From: Streptomyces sp. NBC_00190
GTDB taxonomy: Bacteria; Actinomycetota; Actinomycetes; Streptomycetales; Streptomycetaceae
DNA: 64,000 bases
Assembly: GCF_036203305.1 (NCBI RefSeq)
Contig: NZ_CP108131.1
Span: 2,108,001 to 2,172,000, forward strand
Direction of reading: 5' to 3'
A program made the position numbers and the translations under genes. Shown here in pieces: positions 36,022 to 44,637 of the stretch; positions within the stretch are counted from its first letter, which is position 1, and each line of letters begins with the position of its first letter. The notes under the pieces are model-generated. The model saw only the letters and a list, made by a program, of their open reading frames with translations, was not told where the DNA came from and searched no databases.

Positions 36022-37397
36022 CTTCGTCCAACGTTCCCCGGCTGGTCATCGCCGCGCCGTCGTCCGGCAGCGGCAAGACCACCGTCGCCACGGGCCTGAT
36101 GGCGGCCTTCTCGGAGCGCGGCCTCGCCGTGTCCCCGCACAAGGCCGGGCCGGACTACATCGATCCGGGCTACCACGCGCTGGCCACCGGCCGCCCGGGG
36201 CGCAACCTCGACGCCTTCATGTGCGGGCCGGAGCTCGTCGCTCCGCTGTTCGCGCACGGGGCGGCCGGGTGCGACCTCGCCGTGGTCGAGGGCGTGATGG
36301 GCCTGTACGACGGGGCCGCGGGGCGGGGTGAGCTGGCGTCGACGGCGCAGGTCGCGAAGTTGCTGCGGGCGCCGGTGGTACTGGTCGTCGACGCCTCGTC
36401 GCAGTCGCGGTCGGTGGCGGCGCTGGTGCACGGATTCGCCTCCTTCGACCCGCAGGTGCGGCTCGGAGGCGTGATCTTGAACAAGGTCGGCTCCGACCGG
36501 CACGAGGCGATGCTGCGGGAGGCGCTGGAGGAGGCGGGGATGCCGGTGCTCGGCGTCCTGCGCCGGGCTCCGCAGGTGGCCGCGCCGTCGCGGCACCTGG
36601 GGCTGGTCCCGGTCGCGGAGCGGCGCGCGGATGCGCTGGCCGCCGTGGCGGCGCTGGCGGACCAGGTGCGCCAGGGCTGCGACCTGGACGCGCTGATGGC
36701 TCTGGCCCGTACGGCCCCGCCGTTGTCCGCCGACGCGTGGTCTGCGTCGCAGGCGCTCGAGGCGCAGAGTCCGGCGCTGAGCCCCGGTCCACGGCCGGTG
36801 GTCGCCGTCGCGGGCGGGGCCGCGTTCACGTTCTCGTACGCCGAGCACGCGGAGCTGCTCACCGCCGCGGGAGCGGAGGTCGTCACCTTCGATCCGCTCC
36901 GGGACGAGGCGCTGCCCGAGGGAACCACCGGCCTGGTGATCGGCGGCGGTTTCCCCGAGGTGTACGCGCCCGAGCTGTCGGCCAACGAGCCGCTCCGCAA
37001 GGCCGTGGCCCACTTCGCCGCACAAGGCGGCCCCGTGGCCGCCGAGTGCGCCGGGCTGCTGTACCTCGCGCGGTCCCTGGACGGGAAGCCCATGTGCGGG
37101 GTGCTCGACGCCGACGCCCGGATGTCGGAGCGCCTGACCCTCGGCTACCGCGAGGCGGTTGCGGTGTCCGACAGCGCGCTCGCGCCCGCCGGCACCCGGC
37201 TGCGCGGCCACGAGTTCCACCGGACGGTGATAGAGCCGGGCGCGGGAGCCGCGCCTGCGTGGGGGTTCACGCACCCGGAACGCCGCGTCGAGGGCTTCGT
37301 ACAGCAGGGCGTGCACGCCAGCTACCTGCACACGCACTGGGCGGCGCAGCCGTCCGTGGCCCGCCGGTTCGCAGAAGCCGCGGGCCACGGGCGGTGA
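36018..37397 (+). CDS. cobB: Cobyrinate a,c-diamide synthase (CobB/CbiA)
   Basis: A 459-aa protein from GTG 36018 (GTGA overlap with cobO). The N-terminal ATPase-like domain has PSSGSGKTTVA and KAGPDYIDPGYH. The C-terminal glutaminase domain has VIGGGFPEVYA, AECAGLLYL (nucleophile Cys) and HASYLHTHW. It amidates the a and c carboxylates of (hydrogeno)cobyrinic acid. It is the last gene of the run; its stop lies 2 bp from the stop of the convergent ZIP gene. Confidence 0.95.
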   Translation: MTSSNVPRLVIAAPSSGSGKTTVATGLMAAFSERGLAVSPHKAGPDYIDPGYHALATGRPGRNLDAFMCGPELVAPLFAHGAAGCDLAVVEGVMGLYDGAAGRGELASTAQVAKLLRAPVVLVVDASSQSRSVAALVHGFASFDPQVRLGGVILNKVGSDRHEAMLREALEEAGMPVLGVLRRAPQVAAPSRHLGLVPVAERRADALAAVAALADQVRQGCDLDALMALARTAPPLSADAWSASQALEAQSPALSPGPRPVVAVAGGAAFTFSYAEHAELLTAAGAEVVTFDPLRDEALPEGTTGLVIGGGFPEVYAPELSANEPLRKAVAHFAAQGGPVAAECAGLLYLARSLDGKPMCGVLDADARMSERLTLGYREAVAVSDSALAPAGTRLRGHEFHRTVIEPGAGAAPAWGFTHPERRVEGFVQQGVHASYLHTHWAAQPSVARRFAEAAGHGR

Positions 37398-37399
37398 AC

Positions 37400-38137
37400 T
37401 CAGTTCGCGATCCCCACCACGAGCCAGATCCCGGCCACCCCGCCCAGCGTGCACATCAGCGTGGACAGGGCGGGGTGTTCGTGGTGCGCCTCGGGCAGGA
37501 TCTCGGCGGCCGCCAGGTACAGCAGGACGCCGCCGAAGAAGCCGAGGTAGGCGCCGAGCGGTTCCTCCGGAAGAGTGAACAGCACAGTGGACGCCGCACC
37601 CACGACGGGGGCCGCGGCGTCCGCGAAGAGCATCATCAGGGCCTTGCGGCGGTCGTTGCCGTAGAGACTGGTGAGCGTGTACGTGTTGAACCCGTCGGCG
37701 AAGTCGTGGGTGATGACGGCCAGTGCCACGGCCACCCCCATCCCCCCGCCGACCTGGAAGGCCGCGCCCAGGGCCACGCCGTCGGCGAGGCTGTGGCCGA
37801 CCATCGCGGCGGCCGCGGTGAGCCCGACCTGAGGGGCGCGGGCGCCGTCGTCCCCGCCGTGCGCGGCCTGGCGTACGGCGAGGAGCCGTTCCACGACGTG
37901 CGCCACCAGGAATCCGCCCACGAAGAGCAGCAGGGCGAGCGGGACGCCGAACACCTCCGTGCCCGCCGCGTGCAGGGCCTCCGGGAGCAGGTCGAGGCCG
38001 ACGACGCCGAGCATCAGGCCGCCCGCCAGGCCCAGTACGAGGTGGCGGCGGTCGGTGACGCGCTGCGCCGTCCATCCGCCCGCCAGGGTCATCAGGAACG
38101 CGCCCAGTGCCACGATCACGGCCATGTGCCCCTGCAT
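37400..38137 (-). CDS. ZIP family metal transporter
   Basis: A 245-aa membrane protein with eight predicted helices. The helix IV/V metal-site motifs are MVGHSLADGVALG and VITHDFADGFNTY, the latter with His-Asp in place of the more common His-Asn/Glu-x-pro pattern. ZIP proteins move divalent metals such as zinc into the cytoplasm. It lies, on the other strand, between cobB and cobC, so cobalt import is a plausible role, but the sequence alone does not settle this. ATG 38137 or 38125 both have a possible ribosome site. Confidence 0.88.
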   Translation of the reverse strand: MQGHMAVIVALGAFLMTLAGGWTAQRVTDRRHLVLGLAGGLMLGVVGLDLLPEALHAAGTEVFGVPLALLLFVGGFLVAHVVERLLAVRQAAHGGDDGARAPQVGLTAAAAMVGHSLADGVALGAAFQVGGGMGVAVALAVITHDFADGFNTYTLTSLYGNDRRKALMMLFADAAAPVVGAASTVLFTLPEEPLGAYLGFFGGVLLYLAAAEILPEAHHEHPALSTLMCTLGGVAGIWLVVGIAN

Positions 38138-38252
38138 ACCGATTCCCCGCCCCGCGCGCACTTCCGCCCGCGCGTCGCGGGTGGCCGACTGTTGACGACT
38201 GACCGGCGGCGGTGAGGTACCGGTGACGGTGACTACGGAGGGAGGACACCCG

Positions 38253-39677
38253 GTGGGCGAGTACGCGACGCAGCTGGTGGTCGGGGTCGGCGGACGCACG
38301 GGGGTTTCCGTGGCGGAGGTCTGCGCCCTGGTCGAGGAGACGCTTCGGGGGGCCGGACTGGCCACGGCGTCGGTGACGGCGCTGGCCACGGTGGACTCGA
38401 AGGCGGGCGAGGCGGGGATAGCGGGCGCGGCGGAACGTTTCGGCGTGCCCCTCATCGCGTACCCCGCCGCCTACCTGGCCGAGATCCCCGTACCGAACCC
38501 CTCGGACGCGGCGCGCACCGCCGCCGGGACCCCCTCGGTGGCGGAGGCCGCAGCGCTCGCGAGCGGCGGTGAACTCCTCGTACCCAAGCGGCGGTCGGTG
38601 GCCGCGACCTGCGCGGTGGCCACGGCGCAGGCGCACGACCTGCGCCACCACGGCGACGCGGAGGTGATGGACGCGGGCTCCGACCTGGTGGACCTCGCGG
38701 TCAACGTACGGGCGGACACGCCCCCGGAGTGGCTCAAGCAGCGGATCGCCGCCTCCCTCGGGGATCTCGCCGCCTACCCCGACGGCCGGGCCGCCCGCGC
38801 GGCGGTGGCGGCCCGGCACGGGCTGCCGGTCGAGCGGGTGCTCCTGACGGCCGGGGCGGCGGAGGCCTTCGTGCTGATCGCCCGGGCCCTGGGCGCCGTA
38901 CGGCCGGTCGTGGTGCATCCGCAGTTCACCGAGCCGGAGGCGGCGCTGCGGGACGCGGGGCACCGGGTGGAGCGGGTGGTGCTGCGGGCGGCGGACGGGT
39001 TCCGGCTGGACCCGGAGGCGGTGCCCGAGGACGCGGACCTGGTGGTGGTCGGCAACCCGACCAACCCGACGTCGGTCCTGCACCCGGCGCGGACGCTGGC
39101 CGCGCTGGCCCGGCCGGGCCGGATCCTGGTGGTGGACGAGGCGTTCATGGACGCCGTCCCGGGCGAACGGGAGGCCCTGGCCGGGCGGATGGACGTCCCC
39201 GGGCTCGTGGTGCTGCGGAGCCTGACGAAGACCTGGGGCCTGGCGGGGCTGCGGATCGGCTACGTACTGGCCGAGCCGCAGGTGATCGCGAAGCTGGCGG
39301 CCGCCCAGCCGCTGTGGCCGGTGTCCACGCCGGCGCTGGTGGCGGCCGAGGCCTGCGTGACTCCGGCGGCGCTGGCCGAGGCGGAGGAGGCGGCGCGGCG
39401 GATCGCGGTGGACCGGGCCCATCTGCTGGCCGGGCTCGCGGAGTTCGACGAGGTCACTGTGGCGGGGGTGGCGCAGGGGCCGTTCGTCCTGATCCAGGTG
39501 GCGGACGGGGCGCAGGTACGCACGAGGCTGCGCGCCCTCGGCTTCGCCGTCCGCCGCGGGGACACCTTCCCGGGGCTGGACCGCTCCTGGCTCCGGCTGG
39601 CGGTCCGCGACCGGGCGACGACGGGCCGACTCCTCCAGGCCCTGGACCACGCCCTGACGCTGGCCGCCACCAGCTGA
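38253..39677 (+). CDS. cobC: CobC-like PLP-dependent protein with N-terminal CbiG/CobE-like domain
   Basis: About 474 aa from GTG 38253, chosen because GGAGG precedes it; a GTG at 38223 would add ten residues. Residues ~5-130 resemble the CbiG C-terminal/CobE domain (VVGVGGRTGVSVAEV, TALATVDSKAGEAGI). Residues ~135-end are a class I/II aminotransferase fold: LTAGAAEAFVLIARAL, VVGNPTNPT, VDEAFMD, and SLTKTWGLAGLRIGY with the PLP lysine. The same fusion is known in actinobacteria (Rv2231c type). The PLP domain probably makes (R)-1-amino-2-propanol phosphate from threonine phosphate for cobD. Confidence 0.9.
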   Translation: MGEYATQLVVGVGGRTGVSVAEVCALVEETLRGAGLATASVTALATVDSKAGEAGIAGAAERFGVPLIAYPAAYLAEIPVPNPSDAARTAAGTPSVAEAAALASGGELLVPKRRSVAATCAVATAQAHDLRHHGDAEVMDAGSDLVDLAVNVRADTPPEWLKQRIAASLGDLAAYPDGRAARAAVAARHGLPVERVLLTAGAAEAFVLIARALGAVRPVVVHPQFTEPEAALRDAGHRVERVVLRAADGFRLDPEAVPEDADLVVVGNPTNPTSVLHPARTLAALARPGRILVVDEAFMDAVPGEREALAGRMDVPGLVVLRSLTKTWGLAGLRIGYVLAEPQVIAKLAAAQPLWPVSTPALVAAEACVTPAALAEAEEAARRIAVDRAHLLAGLAEFDEVTVAGVAQGPFVLIQVADGAQVRTRLRALGFAVRRGDTFPGLDRSWLRLAVRDRATTGRLLQALDHALTLAATS

Positions 39678-39795
39678 CCCGCTCGTCCGCCGGGCGGCCT
39701 GCGGTCGCCGTCCACCGGATGGCCTGCCTACGATGGCCACGGGGGCGGGGCCGGGCACGGATCCCCGCAGCGGCTGCGGCAACGGGGGTTGGGGC

Positions 39796-41040
39796 ATGAG
39801 GACATCGGCCAGGATAGGCGCGGCCCTTGCCGGGCTGGCGGTCGTGGGCGGCGGGATCTACGGCGTGCCCCGGCTGCTCGACGGCGTCGGCCACGGCGAC
39901 GGCAGCCGCGCGTCCACCGCGCAGCAGCGGCTCCAGGGCAAGCCCGGCACCGGGCCCGCCGAGCCGAGCGGCACGGCCCCGGCCGGGCGGCCGTTCACGC
40001 TGGTGGCGACGGGCGACATCATCCCGTACCCGTCGATCGTCCAGCAGTCCGCGGACGACGCCGGCAAGGCCGGGGAGCACGACTTCCGGAAGATACTCGC
40101 CGGGGTCAAACCCCTGGTGTCCGCCGCCGACCTGGCGATATGCCATCACGAGATACCGTACGGGCGGCCCGGCGGCCCCTACACCGGTTACCCGACCTTC
40201 AAGGCCCCGCACCAGCTGGCCGACGCGCTCAAGGACGCCGGGTACGACAGCTGTTCCACCGGCTCGAACCACACCCTGGACGACGGGTACGACGGCCTCG
40301 CCCGCACCCTCGAACACCTCGACCGGGTCGGCATTCCGCACGTCGGCTCGGCCCGCAGCCCGGAGGAGGCCAAGGCCCCGGCCCTGCTCTCGGCCGGCGG
40401 CGCGAAGGTCGCCCAGCTGGACTACACGTACGGCACGAACGGCATCCCGCTCCCCGCGGGCAAGCCGTGGGCCGTGAACCTGATCGACAAGGACCGGATG
40501 ATCGCCGACGCCCGCGCGGCCCGGGCCGGCGGCGCGAACGTGGTCGTGCTCAGTGTCCACTGGGGCACCGAGTGGCAGACGGCGCCCGACGAGCAGCAGC
40601 GCGAGCTGGCGCAGGCCCTGACGGCCTCGCGCGCGGCCGACGGCCTCGCCGACATCGATCTGATCATCGGCACGCACAACCACGTGCCGCAGCCCTACGA
40701 GAAGATCAACGGCACCTGGGTGGTCTTCGGCATGGGTGACCAGGTCGCCAGTTTCGTACCGGCCGACAAGCTGCGCGGAAACCAGTCGTCGGTCCCCCGG
40801 TTCACCTTCGCCCCGGCGGCGGCTCACGCGGGCCGCTGGGAGGTGGTGAAGGCCGAATTCCTCACGCAGTACTCGGACATGGGGCCGCCGTTCCGCGTCG
40901 TCTGCGCCTCGTGCGCGGCCTCGGACAGCACGCTCCCGGCCGCCAGGCGGAGCGAGTACGCCCGGATCGACCAGCAGGTCACCGAGGCCGTGCTGTCACG
41001 CGGCGCGGGCGGGCAGGGCCTGGAGCACGCCGCCCGCTGA
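39796..41040 (+). CDS. CapA family protein (PgsA-like metallophosphatase fold)
   Basis: A 414-aa protein from ATG 39796. A hydrophobic stretch (~8-25) is a signal or anchor. The CapA domain (~75-400) has LVATGDIIPYPS, CSTGSNHTLDD, VVLSVHWGTEW and IIGTHNHVPQPYE, which carry the family's conserved Asp, Asn and His residues of a calcineurin-like fold. CapA proteins take part in poly-gamma-glutamate or capsule assembly, though many actinobacterial members are uncharacterised. Here no PgsB/C partners adjoin. A C-terminal CxxC (VVCASCAA) is an odd addition. Confidence 0.88.
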   Translation: MRTSARIGAALAGLAVVGGGIYGVPRLLDGVGHGDGSRASTAQQRLQGKPGTGPAEPSGTAPAGRPFTLVATGDIIPYPSIVQQSADDAGKAGEHDFRKILAGVKPLVSAADLAICHHEIPYGRPGGPYTGYPTFKAPHQLADALKDAGYDSCSTGSNHTLDDGYDGLARTLEHLDRVGIPHVGSARSPEEAKAPALLSAGGAKVAQLDYTYGTNGIPLPAGKPWAVNLIDKDRMIADARAARAGGANVVVLSVHWGTEWQTAPDEQQRELAQALTASRAADGLADIDLIIGTHNHVPQPYEKINGTWVVFGMGDQVASFVPADKLRGNQSSVPRFTFAPAAAHAGRWEVVKAEFLTQYSDMGPPFRVVCASCAASDSTLPAARRSEYARIDQQVTEAVLSRGAGGQGLEHAAR

Positions 41041-41116
41041 GCACTCCCCTCCGTGTGCTCCTCGGGCGGCGCGGCCCTCGCGGCCCCCACCGCGTCACCA
41101 GGCCTGCCCCGCCGTG

Positions 41117-42028
41117 TTACGAGGCGCTGCCCCGCCGGGTCACCACGAGCGCGACCCCGCCGATCCCGAGCAGGGCCAGCGCGCCGCCCGCGACGTAGGG
41201 GGTCAGCGAACCGCCGCCGGTCTCGGCCAGGTTGGCGTCCTTGGTGACGGCGGACCCGGTGCCGGTGGCGGTCTGGGGCTTGACGTCCGGCTGCGCGGGA
41301 GGGGTCGGCGCGGGAGCCGTCGGGGACTCGCAGTGCGCCTCGGCGAGCACGACCTCGCCCTCCACCTGGGCGACGTTCAGGTTCAGCGGGTTGACCGACA
41401 CCTTCAGGCGGAGCGCGGCCACGGCCGACGTGGTGGAGGTGGTCTCCGTACCGGACAGCTCCAGGCTGACCAGGCCCACGCCCGGCACCTCCACCTTGGT
41501 GGGGCCGCCCGCCGACGGGGTGATCCGCTTGCCGAGCGCGGTCACCGTCCCGAGCACGTTCGCGCTGGCCGTCGGCTGCTTGCCCGACTCGCAGACGGCC
41601 TTGGAGGTGACCTTCTCGACCTCGATGAGCGAGAGCTCCGGCAGGCCGGGCACGTGTACGCGGGCCTTGGCGAGGTTGGCCTGCGCCTCGGCCCGGGTCT
41701 TGTCCGCGGTCGCCTTGGAGGTGGCCACGTCGGCTTTGAGCACGCTGACCGGCGCACCGCCCTCGACGCCGTCCAGGGTGACCGTCAGCGCCGTCTTCTC
41801 GGCCGTCGCCGGGGCGCTGACCTCGTTGAGGGAGGTCTTCAGCGGGAGGTGCACGGTCTTGTTGAGCAGGCCCACGTCCAAGGTGGTGCGCAGGACGACG
41901 GCGCCTGCCCTGCCCTCGCCCGCGGCGCCGCCGCCGCCCGTGGCGGAGGCGGGCGGGGCGGCGAGCAGGGCCACCGCTCCCGTGGCGAGCAGGACGGCCG
42001 CGGGCACGCGGAAGGTGTTGCTGTTCAA
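41117..42028 (-). CDS. SCO1860-type LAETG-anchored surface protein
   Basis: A 303-aa cell-wall protein. It starts with a Sec signal peptide (~1-30, ending near PPASA), has strand-rich Thr/Val/Ala repeats, a Pro/Thr-rich spacer (~235-255), then the sorting signal LAETGGG, a hydrophobic helix and a basic tail ending RRGSAS. LAxTG is the motif recognised by class E sortases in Streptomyces. Two cysteines (Cys in AVCESG and AHCESP) may form a disulfide. Adhesive or developmental roles are inferred, not shown. It is monocistronic, with palindromes in its 5' region. Confidence 0.88.
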   Translation of the reverse strand: MNSNTFRVPAAVLLATGAVALLAAPPASATGGGGAAGEGRAGAVVLRTTLDVGLLNKTVHLPLKTSLNEVSAPATAEKTALTVTLDGVEGGAPVSVLKADVATSKATADKTRAEAQANLAKARVHVPGLPELSLIEVEKVTSKAVCESGKQPTASANVLGTVTALGKRITPSAGGPTKVEVPGVGLVSLELSGTETTSTTSAVAALRLKVSVNPLNLNVAQVEGEVVLAEAHCESPTAPAPTPPAQPDVKPQTATGTGSAVTKDANLAETGGGSLTPYVAGGALALLGIGGVALVVTRRGSAS

Positions 42029-42125
42029 GGTGGTGGAACCCCCGGGGAGATGGGTGCCGCCGCGCCGCCAATGGGGGACATCGCGCGCCGACGGCCTCGA
42101 CCCCGGAATCTTTACGCACTGTGAG

Positions 42126-42166
42126 TGAACGTTCAGGCACCTGACGTGAGTTCACCCCAAGGGGTG
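42126..42166. promoter_or_regulatory. Two inverted repeats upstream of the LAETG surface-protein gene
   Basis: A perfect 10-bp palindrome TGAACGTTCA (42126-42135) and a 6-bp inverted repeat CACCCC-AA-GGGGTG (42153-42166) lie about 100-140 bp upstream of the gene's start codon. They may be operators. The rest of 42029-42280 shows no gene. Confidence 0.4.
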
Positions 42167-42280
42167 GTTTCCACGCACACATTCGAATAATGGCGCCCCA
42201 GGAAGAACGCGTGTTCTCTCCTTTCGCGGACATACGGCGAGCACGGCCGTCTTTAACGACCGCCGGGCCCGCGATGTCAC

Positions 42281-42298
42281 GCGGCGTCAACACGCCGC
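42281..42298. terminator. Short hairpin abutting the amidohydrolase stop
   Basis: GCGGCGT-CAAC-ACGCCGC, 7-bp stem, directly after the stop codon on the minus strand. It is short for a terminator. Confidence 0.45.
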
Positions 42299-43384
42299 TC
42301 AGGCACGGACCTTGCCGTCCACGACGACCCGAAGAGGCTGCGCGAGGGCGCGTACGTCGGCCCGCGGATCGTCGGCGTAGACCACGAGGTCCGCCGGCGC
42401 CCCCTCGGTCAGGCCTGGCCGGCCGAGCCACTCGCGGGCCGCCCAGGCCGTCGCGGACAGCGCGTCCAGCGGCGGGATCCCGGCCTTCACCAGCTCCTCG
42501 ACCTCCGCCGCGACCAGGCCGTGCGGCAGGGAACCCCCCGCGTCGGTGCCGACGTACACCGCGATGCCCGCGTCGTAGGCGGCCCGCACGGTGTCGTAAC
42601 GCCGCTCGTGGAGCCGCCGCATGTGCGCCGACCACTGCGGGAACTTCGCCTCGCCGCCTGCCGCCATCTTCGGGAACGTCGCGATGTTCACGAGGGTCGG
42701 GACGATCGCGACCCCACGCTCCGCGAACAGCGGGATGGTGTCCTCGGTCAGGCCGGTGGCGTGTTCGATGCAGTCGATGCCCGCCTCGACCAGGTCGCGC
42801 AGCGAGTCCTCGGCGAAGCAGTGCGCCGTCACCCTGGCGCCCAGCCGGTGCGCCTCGGCGATGGCCGCCTCGACCTCGGCGCGCGGCCAGCAGGCCGTCA
42901 GGTCCCCGGCCTCGCGGTCGATCCAGTCGCCGACCAGCTTCACCCAGCCGTCGCCGCGCACCGCCTCACGGGCCACGTAGTCGACCAGGTCGGCCGGCTC
43001 GATCTCGTGGGCGTAGTTGCGGATGTAGCGGCGGGTGCGCGCGATGTGCCGGCCCGCCCGGATGATCTTCGGCAGGTCCTCGCGGTCGTCGATCCAGCGG
43101 GTGTCGGAGGGCGACCCGGCGTCGCGGATCAGGAGGGTGCCGGCGTCGCGGTCGGTGAGTGCCTGCCGCTCGGCCGTCGCGGCGTCGACCGGACCGTGGG
43201 AGTCCAGCCCCACGTGACAGTGCGCGTCGACCAGCCCCGGCAGGGCCCAGCCGGTCACCGTGGTGACCTCCCGGGCCGCGCTCGGGCGCTCGTAGGAGAT
43301 CCGGCCCCCGACCACCCAGAGCTCGTCGCGGACCTCATCGGGGCCGACGAGCACACGGCCCTTCACATGCAGCACGTCAGTCAT
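42299..43384 (-). CDS. Metal-dependent amidohydrolase (imidazolonepropionase-like)
   Basis: A 361-aa TIM-barrel hydrolase with an N-terminal composite-domain beta strand (VLHVKGRVLVGPD). The first metal ligands lie in LVDAHCHVG (HxH), others in VTAHCFAE and IDCIEHATGL, and the catalytic Asp in VGTDAGGSLPHG. This order is that of imidazolonepropionase/prolidase-like amidohydrolases. ATG at 43384 is the family start; the open frame extends 600 bp further upstream but only as Arg/Pro-rich noise. Substrate unknown; cyclic amides or imides are typical. Confidence 0.88.
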   Translation of the reverse strand: MTDVLHVKGRVLVGPDEVRDELWVVGGRISYERPSAAREVTTVTGWALPGLVDAHCHVGLDSHGPVDAATAERQALTDRDAGTLLIRDAGSPSDTRWIDDREDLPKIIRAGRHIARTRRYIRNYAHEIEPADLVDYVAREAVRGDGWVKLVGDWIDREAGDLTACWPRAEVEAAIAEAHRLGARVTAHCFAEDSLRDLVEAGIDCIEHATGLTEDTIPLFAERGVAIVPTLVNIATFPKMAAGGEAKFPQWSAHMRRLHERRYDTVRAAYDAGIAVYVGTDAGGSLPHGLVAAEVEELVKAGIPPLDALSATAWAAREWLGRPGLTEGAPADLVVYADDPRADVRALAQPLRVVVDGKVRA

Positions 43385-43515
43385 GTCGGCACTGTACGTG
43401 CGCGTGCGGCCCGCACGGCGGGTACCCCCGCGGCACCACCGTGACCCGCCGTTCCCGCGGCGGATCCGGCGGCGCCGCTGGGCGCGCGCGCGGGCGGGCG
43501 GGCGGAGCGTCGGCG

Positions 43516-44568
43516 TCAGGCGAGGGCGCCCAGCAGCCGGTCCACGTCCGCCTCGGTGGCGTAGAGGTGGAACGAGGCGCGCAGCGCGCCGGCGCGGGCG
43601 GAGGTGGCGATGCCGGCGGCCAGGAGCGCGGGCTGCCGGTCGGCGAGGCCCGGCACCGAGACGATGGCCGACTCGCCGGGGACCGGCTCGTGGCCGAGGC
43701 GGGCGAGACCTGCCCGGTAGCGGGCGGCGAGTGCGGTGTCGTGGGCGTGGACGGCCTCGACGCCGATCCGCTCCAGCAGGGCCAGCGAGGCCTCTGCCGC
43801 GTGATAGGCGAGGAACGTGGGGGATTCGTCGAAGCGGCGGGCCCCGTAGGCCAGTTGCGGCATCGGCCCGTAGGTGGCGTCCCACATGGACTCGGCCGCC
43901 ACCCAGCCGGCGTGCAGCGGGGTCAGGGTGTGCTGGGCCTCCTCCGACACGGTCAGGTACGAGGCTCCGCGGGCACCGAGCAGCCACTTGTAGCCGGCGG
44001 TGACCGTGTACTCGTACGGTGACGCGTCGAAGGGCAGCCAGCCCGCCGCCTGGGTCGCGTCCACGAGCATGCGGGCGCCGTGCGCGGCCGTCGCGGCGCG
44101 CACCGCGGCCAGGTCGGCCGTCCGCCCGTCCGCGGACTGTACGGCGCTCAGCGAGACGAGCGCGGTATCCGGACCGACGGCTTCGGCGAGGGATTCCAGC
44201 GGCGCGAAGCGGACCTTGAGGTCGCCGCGCACCACGAAGGGGTTGATCACGGAGGCGAAATCGCCCTCCGGGCAGAGGACTTCGGCCCCGGACGGGAGGG
44301 AGGCCGAGACCAGGCCGACGTGGGTGGCCACGCCCGAACCGATGGCGACCCGGTCGACACCGACGCCGACCAGCCGGGCGAAGGCGGCCCGGGCCCGGTT
44401 CACCCGGTCGAAGTCGCCGAACCCGGCGGGGAGCCCGGCCCCGGCCGCCTCGGCGAGTTCCCGTACGGCGGCGACGGCGGAACGCGGGAGCACCCCGCAG
44501 TTGGCGGTGTTGAGGTAGGTGGTGGAATGGGCGAACTCGGCACGGGCAGCTTCGGCGAGAAGATCCAT
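43516..44568 (-). CDS. Class V aminotransferase-fold PLP enzyme
   Basis: A 350-aa PLP-dependent enzyme. The start TYLNTANCGVLPRSA binds the substrate carboxylate; SAVQSADGRTADLA and LVDATQAAGWLP hold the PLP Asp and Gln; VTAGYKWLLGARG contains the Schiff-base Lys. It belongs to the isopenicillin N epimerase/cysteine desulfurase branch. No cysteine-desulfurase loop is obvious, so an epimerase or transaminase is more likely. ATG at 44568 (MDLLAEAA) is preferred. The gene upstream on this strand is the DsbA-like protein. Confidence 0.87.
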   Translation of the reverse strand: MDLLAEAARAEFAHSTTYLNTANCGVLPRSAVAAVRELAEAAGAGLPAGFGDFDRVNRARAAFARLVGVGVDRVAIGSGVATHVGLVSASLPSGAEVLCPEGDFASVINPFVVRGDLKVRFAPLESLAEAVGPDTALVSLSAVQSADGRTADLAAVRAATAAHGARMLVDATQAAGWLPFDASPYEYTVTAGYKWLLGARGASYLTVSEEAQHTLTPLHAGWVAAESMWDATYGPMPQLAYGARRFDESPTFLAYHAAEASLALLERIGVEAVHAHDTALAARYRAGLARLGHEPVPGESAIVSVPGLADRQPALLAAGIATSARAGALRASFHLYATEADVDRLLGALA

Positions 44569-44637
44569 GCGTCCACTCTGCGCCGAGTCCGACCCAAAGT
44601 CCATTACCTGGTTTTACGTGCCAACCTCAAGGAAGTC

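Noticed and set aside
35301..39797. A 1498-codon open frame on the minus strand
   Set aside because: It runs antisense to cobO, cobB and cobC; the protein is Arg/Gly/His-rich and arises from high-GC codon bias.
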